From positions 8,363,891-8,427,890 of the forward strand of contig NC_092180.1 in the NCBI RefSeq assembly GCF_043641665.1: a DNA stretch of 64,000 bases. Reading direction: 5' to 3'. Below the pieces are notes generated by a model. The model was not told where the DNA came from and did no database searches. It saw only the letters and a list, made by a program, of their open reading frames with translations. This document shows positions 1 to 13,360 of the stretch, piece by piece. How positions within the stretch are numbered: position 1 is the first letter of the stretch; each line of letters opens with the position of its first letter. The translations under genes were made by a program, and so were the position numbers. Origin of the DNA: Enoplosus armatus. Taxonomy: Eukaryota > Chordata > Actinopteri > Centrarchiformes > Enoplosidae.

Positions 1-1829
1 ATCCTGTAGCAATGTGATATCCTTATATACTTCTTTGTTGGCACTGTTCTCTCTGCAATGATCTCAGCACTCTTGGCCATCTGCACAATGCCTCTGGTAC
101 TTAAGAGATGAATCCCCTGTTTCTTAAAACAGTTTATTTTAGTTGTTTATTTCCCCTTCAACCAGCACAGATTGTACTTTCTTATGCTGGACCTCTTGCT
201 AAGCATCAAACATTGTGCAGAGTCTACGATTATAGAACAGCTGTAAAGTCTGACACTCAGTTGAAAAAATGGTAGTCACCAAATGCTAAATGGACAGACA
301 CAGTATTACACATGCTACAGGATGAGTGTGCCGCCATTGTTGTTGACACTGTTTACGTGTATGTGTCACATTCTCTCAGGGCTACTGCCTCACAATTTTC
401 TGGTCTGTTGTCCTGTGTGTCATGGTGGCTGGCAGGCAGGCCCGGCCTGATGATGTCAATGTGGCTTAAATAACTAGGCCAGTGCCATGATGGTTGGTTG
501 TGTATCACCACCATGCATCCCTGTCAGTCCTCTCATCATTTATCTATAAACAATGGAGGAGAGAGTGTGACAATGGAAACGTAAGAGAGGGTACAAAAGG
601 GAAAGAGGACAAACAGTATGATGGTGATTTGCTCCATTAAATCTCATCAGTGAGACGAATGAGAGTAGATAAGGAGATGAGGGACAGTTGCAGCTACAAA
701 GAACCTCAGCCGGGTCTAACTCACTCAATCCCTGTTCTCTGTAAAGTGTCAAACAGTATAGGACATAATTATCAGGCTGCAACTAAAGATTATTTTCATT
801 TTCAATTAATCAGCATTGATTGGTTCATTCTAAAGTCTATAAAAATGCTCTCCATGTCCTCCATCCATCCATCCACTCAACCATCTTACAGTGGTTTAGC
901 CTGTCCTCCGAGTGTCCATACTCATTCAATCAGATAAGAGTGAAAAATGCCCATCATAATTTCCCAGAGCTCAAGGTTTTGTCTGACTAACAGTCCAAAC
1001 TTCAAAAGTATTCAATTTACTATAAAGTAAGACAAGGGAAAGCAGCAAATCTTTAAATTTGAGAAGCTGGAACCATCCAATGTTTGGCATTTTGCTTGAA
1101 AAATTACCCAACTGCTTATTTGATTATCAAAAGTTAGAATTAATAGAATGAATTTTCTGTAAATCTGCTAATCCATGAATCAAGTAATTGTTCCAGTTCC
1201 ACATATCTTGACATCTAAAGAAAATGAGCTATATAATTTCAAACTGTCATTTTGGAATCAGATATCGTTTTTTCTCATGCGCTAATTGAGTGATTGCAGC
1301 ACTGTTTCACATGCATCATAAAACCAACAATTTCATGTGACCTTATTAGACTTGAATAGGAAGAGAATGAGGCCACGGGCAAACCCACATAAGAAAACAC
1401 CACAGCTTCATAAATGTGTTTCTGTTAAGAGTATGGCTGCTCTCTGCTGCATTTTAACGGTTTTCTCTCATTCGATAACTTATTTTCGGTCACTGTGAAA
1501 ATGACTACCCCATCAGTGCTGGTTTTACCCCAGACTCTACGTTTATGATCAATGAACTCAAATCGTCGTCGGAGGAGGGCTACAGCTCTACAAACTGGCG
1601 CGCCGTAAACATAGAAAAGCAATGCTAGAGCAGTAGTACAGTGCCCCAGAAAGAAGTACGGTTAATCATTAGAAGACGTTTTTAAGTCATCTTAAATAAT
1701 AGATACGACAACATAAACAGCTGTCTTTTTTAATTCAGAAATAAGCCCAATGAACCACTAAGTGAAATTCAGGAGTTGATATTTCCCAGTTTAGATGAAA
1801 TATATCTATGGCCATTCAGTCGTGCCTCG
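1..1829. other. Upstream intergenic DNA, no gene recognised
   Basis: This stretch before the dmxl2 promoter holds only short open frames on both strands, and none resembles a protein I know. A short CCAT repeat sits near 861-877. In human the next gene beyond DMXL2 is SCG3, but I see no secretogranin-3 exon here; it may lie further upstream. It ends in CpG-poor DNA that gives way to a CpG-rich stretch at about 1.83 kb. Confidence 0.5.
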
Positions 1830-2171
1830 AGAACGCCGTGAACGCGCATGTCAGGTTCGCTGCAGAGATCCGGCTGCCTGGGCTCTCACGATTAATCGCA
1901 GGGATGGTGTTGACAGCGAGAGGCGACGGACGGCCAGTTTTACATGTTTAAATAGGTGACAGGTAATGGCCAGGTGAAATTACACTTATACGGGTCCAAC
2001 ACAAATTCCCCGCGACCCTACCGTTGGTGGAGGAAGACGACACTGCCAGGCCGAGGACAACGTTAACGTTACTGATGGAATTCCCAGTCGCTGCTAGATG
2101 GAGAAACCGAAAGGGTGGACTCGTTATTAATAATTAAAGAAAAACCCTTCTGCTGCTAAAATATAAGGAAA
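1830..2171 (+). promoter_or_regulatory. Probable CpG-rich promoter and 5' UTR of dmxl2
   Basis: CG dinucleotides become frequent from about 1830 and stay frequent into intron 1, unlike the flanking AT-rich DNA. This directly precedes the dmxl2 start codon at 2172, and I see no convincing TATA box. A CpG-type promoter fits a broadly expressed V-ATPase regulator. The transcription start and any 5' UTR intron cannot be placed from sequence alone. Confidence 0.5.
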
Positions 2172-4433
2172 ATGCATCTGCATCAGGTGCTGACGGGAGC
2201 TGTAAACCCCGGAGATTGCTGCTATTCGGTGGGAAGTGTGAATGATATTCCTTTCACGGTGAGGATTTATTTTGATATTATTTGCTCAGGATGACACCCA
2301 GAAGCTAACGAATGACTAGCTAGCAGGATAGTTAGCTAGCTTGCGTTATATTGGCTGTAAACGGGTTGGCTAGCGAGCTAAAGCGCTGGCTAGCCGGGTA
2401 GTATGCTAGCCAAACTGCCGCACCGAGACATTCACAAACAGTGAGTCGAGACCACTCGGGGCATCCTTCTCACAAGCCCCTCTTTCATTTACCTTGACAG
2501 CCAGTCACATTGACAAGCTAACATCCTCACGTAGGAGCTCAACGGTAACGTCTGCATCTATTCCTGCAGGGGTAACGTTGTATTATTTATCGCTCCAAGA
2601 CAGTTGACGCTAGCCACTCAAATGACCTTTAGCTGCATCTCGTAACGTTAGAATTACTGCAAGGGAATCCCTTTGCGCAGCCATAACATTATTGGCAAAC
2701 ATTTGCAATGGGACACGCTCAGACGAAATTTTGCAGTGCACACTACAAGTGACTAAGTTACGCACGGGGCTTGACAAAATTGCGCACCACTACAGGATGG
2801 GTAAAAGCCGTGTTGTGTCTGGTTGCAGTACTAGCTAAGCTTGCTACCATTTGGCGTTAAATCCTCCTCACGGATCATTAGCTCCCTGTCATCCTAGCAT
2901 CAGCTGCGCCAGTCATGACGTAGAGAGCCATATATGGACACACGAGCCAGAGGGCTGAATGGCAGTGTTTTGGTGTGGAAAATAACATATTCAAAAACGT
3001 GGTGCCATCTGTCATCATTTTGAGTTTAGTGAAATAGAATACACTTACAGTTTTATTACTGATGTGTATTGGCCTTTTATCAGCTAAAATTTGGGAGCTT
3101 GGGATCAGTCATTTAGACTTTATATGTAGGACTACAAATGCTGATCAAACAGTATACCTTGAACCAAATCCTGTGTGTGTTATTTATTGACCTCTTGGGG
3201 CTATACATATCTCTTGTCTGTCTGAGGTCTGGCAACTTCCCAACATTTCTCTTTGTATCTCAGGTTGACAGTGCCGAGAAGCCCAGTCAATATTCAATTT
3301 CGTACAGCGAGACATGAACGAACCTACAATATTACATTCTCTTTTGTGATAGCAAGAGTGCACAATAGTTAATAACCCTAACACATGTTGCGACTCTTTT
3401 GCTGAAAATGGATCGGTTGAAGTTATAGTGGAGAGTAAAGTGTAGTAGAAAGTAAACTGTAGCATCTTAAGTCACCTCTTGTATTGAGAGTAGAAGATGA
3501 GTGATGATGACTTTATTGATAGTTGGATGATTGTCCATAATATCCCATAAGGAAAAGCCATTGCTGTTGCTCAAGATGACATTGCAAAGTCTTGAGAGAT
3601 CTTAGTTTCATGTTTTGTTGCAATTTCTGATTTTGTAAAATGACAGATACATTTTCTTTCTCAAAATATCTACCTGATACTTAGGGTTTGTTGTCCACAA
3701 ATATTGAAAGGTGAGAAAATATGCTAATCCTTTGTCATTATATGATGAACATCAGAAGGGAAGTTTAAGATTGGTTCAAGATGGAAACAATTATGCCATG
3801 AGTTTTGCCTTGTTGATGACTACATACATTGTAGCTGTCATGTCAGTCAGCAGGACCAGATTCATGTAGTACTCACGACCCTTGTTGTTAATATTAAAAG
3901 CGATGTGACTGAGTTAGTTAATTTCTGCCAATGCAGGCTCACAGTAAATTCTTAAGCAGCTATGTTGCTATGCTGAGAACACTGTGAGCCTGTCTAATGG
4001 CTACCAAATCTGGGCTTGGTTTGTCGATTAGTGATGTGGTGCTTTGTTGTTGTTTTTTAATTTTTATATTTTCTTATTTTGCCAGAAACATAGACACCCT
4101 CTCCTTCCTTCGTTCTGATTCCCCTAGTCCTTTGGAATATAGTGCCTTAAGTCATTGTCCTGCTCATTTCTGTTCAAACTTAAAAGAGGAGTTGTCCCCC
4201 TTTCCACTTACACTGACCCCAGATCAAGGCTGTTTGAACGTAAACAGTCAGGCTTTGTACCTAGGGTCATATCTGCTCAACAACATAGGACAGAACTGGT
4301 TGTGATGCTAAAGCCTTGCACGTTGCCACAGGGCCCCAGTTTCTGTGTCTGAGAGGGCATTTGAAGAACACTAGACATCATGTCTAATACAGTTACACTC
4401 ACACTGACCCCTAGGGCTCCTAGGCCAGACCCT

Positions 4434-4470
<37 letters not shown>

Positions 4471-7400
4471 ACACACTACAACTAACTTACAGCAGCCAGG
4501 AGTGTGCCAATTCAAATGAGCAAGCATGAGGATAGAGCTTCTTCGGATATGGACTCATTCCATCTCCATGCGATTTGTTTCTGTTAGCATGACTTCTACA
4601 ATGTTGCATGCCCAACTTGCATATTGACAGAAATTGGAAGACATATTTAAATGTAGTTGAAATGAAGGACAGTCAAACACAGGTGCACTGTCGTTGTTAC
4701 TCCAGTGGTCCAATGGATGGTGGATATAGTTTTGTGTTGAGAACCGACAGTCATTTTTTCAGCTATTTTGTGTGATTTGTGTTTATTACATTGTAAAAGT
4801 TAAACACTGAAGACAAGATGATAATGTCCTCGTGAGAGGTTGTAAGCATCATGGTTAGAGAGACTATTTTCATGTGTATTACGGTGCTTTTTTTAACTGT
4901 GTTCGATGTTGGAATTGTACATACGAAGTGCCTTGTGGGTTTGATATGCAAATAATGTGTGAGCCCCTAAAAATAGAATACATGTGTACAAAGCGCAGAG
5001 AGAGAGTACATACCCCCAGCAAGGCTGCATGTTCTTCTTAATTTTGTTATTTCAATAATAGAAAATATTTATTCTGCATCTGGATTTAGATCTATATCAG
5101 AATACAGATATCACATAATGAAAGACTGTGATACAGATTGGCTGAAGGCGGTAGTGATTTTCTGAGATAACTTCAATCCTGTCTGGGAATATTCAAGTTT
5201 CTATGTATTGTGCAAGTATGAATAAGTGTTTCAGACCTATGGCCCTTTAGATTTAACATGTTACTGCAGACAGTCTGAATGCCACCAGATTTAGCTGGAA
5301 CGCTACGGGTAGATGTGTCTTCTGAATTCTGTTGCAGTTGCATAATGCATTCAGGTATGGAGTTATGGCAGTTTATGTCAAGTACAAGATTCTGGACACC
5401 ATTTACAGAACAATGGAATTGCATACCGAAACACAAATTTCATGTTCATCAATTATGTAACAAAATTCAAAATGACCGAAAATCAGGCAGAAATGGGTGC
5501 GGCCTATACCAAACCAAGGAATGAAGACAAAGAAAAATTGCTTCTGTGTCTTACAGTTAAAGAATTATAAGCCAAAAGTAACATGCTATATAAATGATGA
5601 CATAGTACAGTCCAAGCCAAAAACTGTTCCTTAGCCCATGGCATAATTGTCCCAAAAGTTTCAGAGACATCTTTTAAGTTGTTGTTTTTTTTTAATATAC
5701 TGCTAACTTTAGATAGACAAACAAACATAACTTTATAACCCTTGTCTGTTTTTCCATTAAGTTGCTGCAATTGCAGATAGTCTAGCTGGATACATTGATT
5801 ATGTTGGATATGATATAACCAACAGACAGAATAGAGACAGATCAAGGCCGGACTCGGTGTAGTTTGGCTTTTAATGCACACTGCTTTACTGCAGACATGT
5901 TACTGAGAATAACTAGGCCCCTTAGGTTATTGCTGTAGACAATGGGATCAAAGTATAGGTCTGTGCTATAGGTTTGTTAGAAATAATGCTTTAATACAGA
6001 TTGAAAGAGAGACCCGGTTACTACAGGCCAGAATTGATCAATTCATGTTTTTAAATCTTTGCAGCTAAGCCTTTGACTACATCTCAAAGCCAGCTAACTC
6101 CCACAATCATGAAAATGGTACACACGGCAGCAGCTGTGGGTGGAACATGCTCGCATGATTGCGTTGGACATGGGGATGAGTGGCAATAGATGAAAAGACA
6201 GAAGTGATCTCTCTCTGTCTCTCTCTCTCTCTTCCTCTTATCTACTTTCATTTCCACATCACATGACTCTTCTTCTAAAATACTTTTATCCTGAAAAGCA
6301 GCTAAACCCCTGCGTCATGGTGTTTGCCATTAACGAAATAGCATTTAAGATGCTCTTAACTAGTAAAGATGTGAATCGATTTCTGTAGCTGCCATCAGTA
6401 ATATAAACATGCCATTGTGATGACCATGCTGACTTCCAATAGACTAGAAAGAGTTTGCTGACTGAGCGTCTTTAAAGCATGATACAGGGGTTTCCCAGAG
6501 TTGGTCTAAAGAGAACAGCCCAGATTGGTGATTCAGTGAGAGATGTTTTTGATACGTCACTCAGTAAAACAGAGCATATTATATTAATGTCCTTTTTTCA
6601 CATACTGTATCTCTGGCTAACTTAAACATATGGGCAATCTGTAAACCCTTGAAGAGCTGTATATGAAATAATAGCATGCTCCCAACAAAGTGATTCAAGC
6701 AAAAGGTCTCATGACTCCACTGGACAGTATTTAAATAAATATAGTTCCTACAAAACAATACCATTACATTGCATTTGTTTCTCTGTTCACCTTAGATGCC
6801 ACTGCTTTGTCAATGTTAATGTGTCACAGAGAGCTAATATTTATCCAAAGGCAGCAACATTCTAAGCAGCTTACATGACAAGAAGGAAACCTTGCTGCTT
6901 CAGGGTTGCACTCATTAAGTCAGCAGGTTTATAAGCTACAGATACTTGGGTGTAGATCCAAGTACATTCATAGACAGAATCAGTGGCATCTTAATGCTGT
7001 CTGTTGCTGATTCAAAGAAAATATCCTGACAGCTAGCTAAACATTAAATTGATTAGAATGGCCCTTCAATAGATGAACCTCTTAAAATGTAGTGCTTATT
7101 AAAGACCAAAGTGTACCATTTTTGTGAACATTATTGAGATGTAATGTAATGTAATTTTCTAGTAAGTACTGTTGAATATCTCATTTGCTATAAAAAGACC
7201 CAAAAACAAACATAAAAACAACTTCACTCAACTAAACTGACTCGAGGAAGACACTGATGATTTTATGCTGTTAAATCTTCCATCTGTATATATTAAGTTG
7301 TTTCAATGTTTACCATGATGCCATGTATCAGTATTATGCTGCTAATATTAATGAATCATCCAGCTTTGTATTGCCATCTCTCAGTACCGTGTTTTTCTCT

Positions 7401-7602
7401 GCCTGTGTGCATGTGCATTTGTGGATGATGAGAGAAATACAGGACACACACAAGCCCAAAGCAAAAAAAAAAACAAAGCAATGATGATAGGCCATTCTGT
7501 TTTAAGGCAGATACACACATGCCTACCAGCCTGACTCAAGCTCCTACCACGTCTAAATTATCTTGCTGACAAAGACTGTGAAATAGACTCACACATTCTC
7601 TT

Positions 7603-7659
<57 letters not shown>

Positions 7660-10600
7660 AGAGAGAGAGGTGCAGAGCAGTCCTAGACGGTGCGTGACGG
7701 TGACCGCTTTTAATTCCAGCTGTAATGTGTAGGAGCAAATGCCGCAGTAATAGTAAAGCGCAGACCGGACCTCCCTTACTTCCCTCTCTACCTGTCTCTC
7801 ACATTATAGTATGTGAAGTATGATCTTATGCCAATCTTCACTATAACTTTATCCCCGGTTGTCACTTTATGTTATACCACTGGCTGTAATGATGTACTGT
7901 TGTGTGACCCAGTAGTTCCCAGCCTCTCCTCCTGTTCTCCTGAATAATGAAAGACACGAGCCGTCATCCTGACTGTACTGTTGCTTCGTGGCCAGCTTGC
8001 CTGTCTCGCAGGTGCTGCTACCATTGCTGCCAACCACCATTGTATCAGTTTACCTTGCTGCCCATATTCCAAATTTTAACACAGTTCTGCGTGAGCAATT
8101 AGCATGTGCTGTGTATGTCTACTTATTGCACATGAGTAGGTGTTGTTTTTTCCTGCATTGGATCTGTAAAACAGAGTCTTATGTTATTTGGTTTCTGTGC
8201 TTGTTTTACCACCGCAACCTGCCAATGCTATGGTGGTTTAAGATGACTGCCATGCTGTGCTAATCCTGTTGTAATATCTCACCCTGCTAATGCAATATTC
8301 ATATTAGTGCTACATGGGACTCGGTGTGTCAGACACATTATTTAAGCATGAATGTATTTTGCAGTGAAATCTATCATTTTAAGTTTCAGTGGTTTGGTTT
8401 CTTTTGTCTCTTGTGGCTTTATCTGATTTGGTTCCTCCTCCTGTGGTTATTTCTTTTTCAGGCCTATGGCTCAGGTTGTGATGTAGTGATCTTGGCTAGC
8501 GACTTTGAGTGTGTGCAGATTATCCCGGGAGCTCAGAATGGAAACATACAGGTGGGCTGTGTGGAGTGCTCCCACCAGCTTGGCAGGGTAAGTGTTGACT
8601 GCACACTCAGACACACTCCCACATGCAGTTTTCATATTTCTGTGTTGCCAGAAGACATTAGCAATTACACTGAGCATAAAGAAGTACATTTAGCTGTTTT
8701 GTACTGCCCATGCTTTTCTCTCCTTGCTATCCTACTCTGCTGCACCACTCCCCACCTACCCCTCTCCTGTGGGAATGGCTGTGCAGAAGCACTGATGGGC
8801 TGAGTAATGTTGTGATGATGAACACAGCTCTTTATTTTTAGATCGCTGCATCCTACGGAAACACAGTCTGCATCTTTGAACCTCTTTCTACCAACCCAAA
8901 CAAACGCCACAAGGTGAGCATGAATGCCAGTATTTTAGATGTATATAGTGGTTTGAATCGGTATCTAGTGAGTTTAATCACACTTGTGTGCCAATAACAT
9001 TGCATGGTGTGTGTTGCTCTCCTATCACTAACAGCAGCTTAACTATCAGTGGCAAAAGACAGGACAGTTCTTCCTTGATGCCATCACCTACAACCTGGCC
9101 TGGGACCCACAAGGTACGCCAATGCTTTCTGTGTTTAACTGATTCACTGACTGACTAAATTAACTACGCACAGCTCCTATTACAGCCCCCTGTGGTTTGT
9201 CTGGAACAACATGTGCATTATGTAAGAGTCACAGTGTGCAAGTGGCTCTGTGTACTGTAGTCGTCAACGTGGGACGAGAGGTGTGTAACATAGTGCTTTT
9301 GTGTCCTCAGGGAACCGTATCCTAGCAGCCACTGAGCGGCTCCAGCTGTGGGCTCCTCCACTGACAGATGCCCTGATAGAGGAGGAGGATGGGCAGATGA
9401 ATGAGGACAAGCCCCACCCTGTCCTCAATGACTGGAACTGTGTCTGGCAGTGCAAGTACGTTTTTGTTTTTGTACATACTGTAAAAGCATCTCACATGAT
9501 TGAAATGGATAAAAAACCTTGCTGCTTTAAGCTAATGTACATTAGGTCAGCAGCAGAATCAAAATCCAAAGATAATTTGGTACAGAGCCAAGTACAGTTA
9601 TATAGAGGAACGGTTACTTTTAAAGTAAATGGCCTCTTAGTGCTGTCCATTGGTAAAGGAAATGCAGAAATATCGTGACAGCTAGCTAACCAGTAAATTG
9701 ATTAGAGTGTCAACCAAACCTGTGTGACTTCATTTTTCTTCATTTCCTCCTCTCTCAACTCTTCTTCTGTTGTCTTGTAAATGTCAAGTTAGGAAAAGAT
9801 CTTTAGCCAAGTTTGTCACAGGCAATTGCAAAAAATACTTTGCTCATCTTTGAAAATTTTTGAAATTGAAAATTGAAGTGGATTTTTTTATTCAGAGCAT
9901 TGAGGGAACAGTCAAATATTACATGCTTGCAGTATTTTTTTCACCTTTGCCTGTTGAAAGTAAAACAGGACATTTTGCTCCTGTCAGCTGATGTGTTTAG
10001 CCTAGTTGTTTTTCCATCATGCAATAAAGAGTTCGTCCCTGCCCTTGGCAAACAAAATATTAACTTTAATTCTTCCTCTTGAAGGCTGTGAAATTACATA
10101 ATTTTCAGTAATAAAAACTTATAGGCAGTTACTGATTATCCAAATGCATCTGCACACAGCCTAACATGAAAGGTTTGTATGCACTGCTGAAAGCCACTCT
10201 TTGGAGTCTGCAGCCTGTGCTTTAAGCTGTGTAAACAGACATAGACAAACTGGATAATACATATTAGTAATTGTCATCTGATGACACATATGCGTGCCCA
10301 GGAAAGAACCTAGAACAAGGAAGTGCAAGCTCTAAAATTACTAACCATAACTCATGCACAACGTAACCAACCAATGACAGCTGACAGGAGAACCACTTGT
10401 GTTTTTTTCTGTGGAGAGTTTCCTGTGAAGAAGTGAATATAGCTGATATCATTGTTTTTGCTTGTGTTTGTGTCAGGACTGCTGCATCTGTTCACATTGC
10501 CAAGTGGTCTCCTGATGGGGAGTACTTTGCAACAGTTGGGAAGGTATATGATTCATGTAAACACGTTGCAAAACAACAAATTGTTGAACAGTTCTTGTAA

Positions 10601-13360
10601 TTGTAAGGTCTGTGGTGATGTTTTCATATAATGTAAGTTCACACATGTGTTTGCATACACAGGATGACTGTTTACTTAAGGTGTGGTATCCCACCACGGG
10701 CTGGCGTTCTGCAGTGGTGGTCCAGGACCCCTCCGATAAAAGGTCTCCTCCCGTTCACTTCTCCTTTGTTTACCTGGCCCATCCTCGCTCGGTCACTGGC
10801 ATGTCCTGGAGGAAGACCAGCAAGTTCATGCCCAAGTAAGAAAGCACATACAATCACACAGTCAGGGTGGCCAGTAGATACTTTCTACTACATGCTCTTT
10901 GTCTTCTAAAGCATGGCTCAAAAAAGAGATTTGCCCCTTTTGAGTCATGTGTTAAAGAACAGGGGTGTAAAATGTTTTTGTTATTGTGTCCAATGCTAAA
11001 ACTGACCACATTATCTTTGTCCTAATTCCAAGTATTGAAATTCCCACGACATACCGCTCTTACTATACCTTGAAAAAGCTGTGTAGATTTTCCAGGACTG
11101 GAAATCTTTGTGTGATTCATCCATTGTTCCTGCTCTCAGTAAACAGTAAAACAAAATTTCACACCTGTATACATTTTCTCAGAACACCAACCTGGTGTTA
11201 CTGACTTTTAAAAAACTTCCCTTAGGACCCCGACTCACAAAGTGGACAGTCTTCCAGATGTGAGGCTGTCATTGAGTGCCTGTAGCTGACCATCACTATT
11301 AGTTACTGTGTGTCTGGCCAGTTTGCACTAGTCTCACTTATCTCTGGCTGTTCTTCAAATAAAGAATGTCTCTCCTTATATTTATCTTCTGCCTTTTCCT
11401 CTACCTCAAGCAAAAGATTCCAGACTGAGCAAAGAAAAGTTTACAATGTCAGTTGCAATTTGTTATCAGATATATTCTCAATTCGTATTCAGAGCATCTA
11501 ACAGTTTGTCTGTCTTGTTTTTGAATCTGTTGTATTTCATTGGATTTACGAATAACGACCACTCTGGTTATTTCCTCTCATGCAGTGAGAATCAGGGTTA
11601 GGGTTAGATTTTATTCCTCCCACTTGCACTCCCACTTTATTATCATTTTTCTTTTTACAGCATATTTAATCATGTCCATAGTGAGGGTTGTTAGATGGGT
11701 TTTTTTTTAGAAAACAGTTAAAGGACTGTAGAGATGGTGTAGAGTAAATCACACCAGTGTATGTTTTATAAATTGATCAAAAATAAAATACTTACTGATT
11801 ATTTACCGTTGTTTTCTAGGGGATCGGTGTGCAATGTGTTGCTGACATCCTGTGAGGATGGTGTGTGTAGGTTGTGGTCTGAGACCCTGCTACCAGAAGA
11901 CAGCCTGCTTGGGGGACAAATCTCTGAGAACACACACTCCTTCAGCTCCAGCCTGCCAGGCCTGGCAGGCAATAAGGACAAGATCCAGCATGCTTTGGAG
12001 GTACACTTATTTACTCAGATCATACCAGAAAAAAAAACTCATAAAACAAAATGTCAAGTATATACTTTTTCTGAAAAACATAAACCTGTTTTCTGTGTTT
12101 CATTCCTGTGCTTTGCTTGATTAGTCAATCCACCACCTGAAGCATCTGCGCCGGGGCCGGCGACGGTCCTCTGCTCTGGTGGCCCACAGTGAGCTGCTGC
12201 CCTCTCAGCTTGGCACACAGGACGCACACACCCACCGCCACATCGCTCATCATGCCAACGCCCTGTGTCACTTCCATATCTCAGCCAGTATTAACCCCAA
12301 CACAGGTAGGGTGTCTTTGTTTTAACTGGCTCAGAAGCATTTCTTTGTTTATTCGCCATAGATCCAAACATAGTTGCACTATTGACCATATAAGGGTGTC
12401 TATAATGTTCAGGTTTTTAATGACTCTGTAATGTCCTCTGTAATAGTGACATCATTCAAAAACTATGATATGTTTATGTTGCTGCAAACTGTGTTAAAAA
12501 CACAGGCATTAGTGAATTGCAGAGATCTTATAAAACGTACTTAATTAGTGAAAAGGCTTTATCCCAAAAAAATAATAGACAGCTGTGCAAAACAGAATTT
12601 GTTTGGGTATGATGTGCGTTCTGCAACAGAGATATAGCAGAATTGGCTAACAACACATTCAGTGCAGCTGTGCACCCAGTCTAAGATTGAGTAATATTTT
12701 ATTTACCCTTTTTGTCACTACTTTCATCTATATAATATCTCTACCTCCTCCTTCCACTCTCTTCCTCTGTCAGATATCCCAGCAGTGCTGGCTGACTCTG
12801 CAGTGTTCAACCCAGACGATGGCAGTGGTGGTGGAGGCTTTGTGGTACACTGGCTCAACAATAAGGACCTCAGCTTCACCTCCTCCATGGACCTCTTTAT
12901 GCTGCAGCTCCGTAAGTTCTCTGAACAGCAGCTGGACCAGACTACTGAGGACCCCCTGGACCCCGAAGGATCCCCTATGAAGTTTGACTTTGGTATGACC
13001 CACGACCAGGCTAACACACTTCCCTTAAAACACATTAGCTTAAAAGCAACATCATGTTGTAAAAGCACATTGTTTTCTGGCTTTCTAGACCTGGATGAGA
13101 TGTCTGACAAAGCCTCATCAGAGCAAGGTGAAGAGGGTGAGCCAGGGGAGCAGGGAAGCACCAAGGCATCCTCCCCGGGATCCAGCTCCAGCATGCCTTT
13201 GCCCTCCATGCTGCTGGAGAGGAAGATGGAGACTCTGACCACAGAGTGGAACAAGAGCCCAGACATGCTGTTCACCATCCACCCTGCCGACGGATCTTTC
13301 CTGGTTTGGCATGTGAAGTACCTGGATGAATTCAACCAGGGTATCTTCAGACAGGTTCAG
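2172..13360 (+). CDS. dmxl2: dmxl2 coding exons 1-11: N-terminal WD40 region
   Basis: The exons are 2172-2258, 8462-8587, 8842-8913, 9035-9113, 9311-9455, 10477-10543, 10663-10835, 11820-12000, 12125-12305, 12774-12992 and 13089-13360, covering residues 1-534. Recognisable segments are AYGSGCDVVILASDFECVQ (exon 2), the WD-like WSPDGEYFATVGKDDCLLKV across exons 6-7, and CNVLLTSCEDGVCRLWSETL (exon 8). These match the amino-terminal beta-propeller of rabconnectin-3. Exon 11 begins with an acidic, serine-rich stretch, then MLFTIHPADGSFLVWHVKYL, a clear WD-repeat blade. The reading frame closes exactly at every junction, which is strong support for the boundaries. Confidence 0.93.

Larger units (their letters stand above)
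2411..8461 (+). other. dmxl2: dmxl2 intron 1 (rest), non-coding
   Basis: This is the largest dmxl2 intron. Beyond the CpG-rich first 500 bp it is AT-rich with only short chance frames. It holds a CA repeat (4435-4478), a GT repeat (7605-7655) and one copy of a dispersed repeat (6888-7060). I recognise no gene or structured RNA. Confidence 0.6.

Noticed and set aside
11594..11606. Interstitial telomere-like GGGTTAGGGTTAG
   Set aside because: Only two units; too short to be more than chance.
12724..13335. 203-codon open frame on the minus strand opposite dmxl2 exons 10-11
   Set aside because: It is the antisense shadow of well-supported coding exons, crosses their intron, and matches no protein I know.
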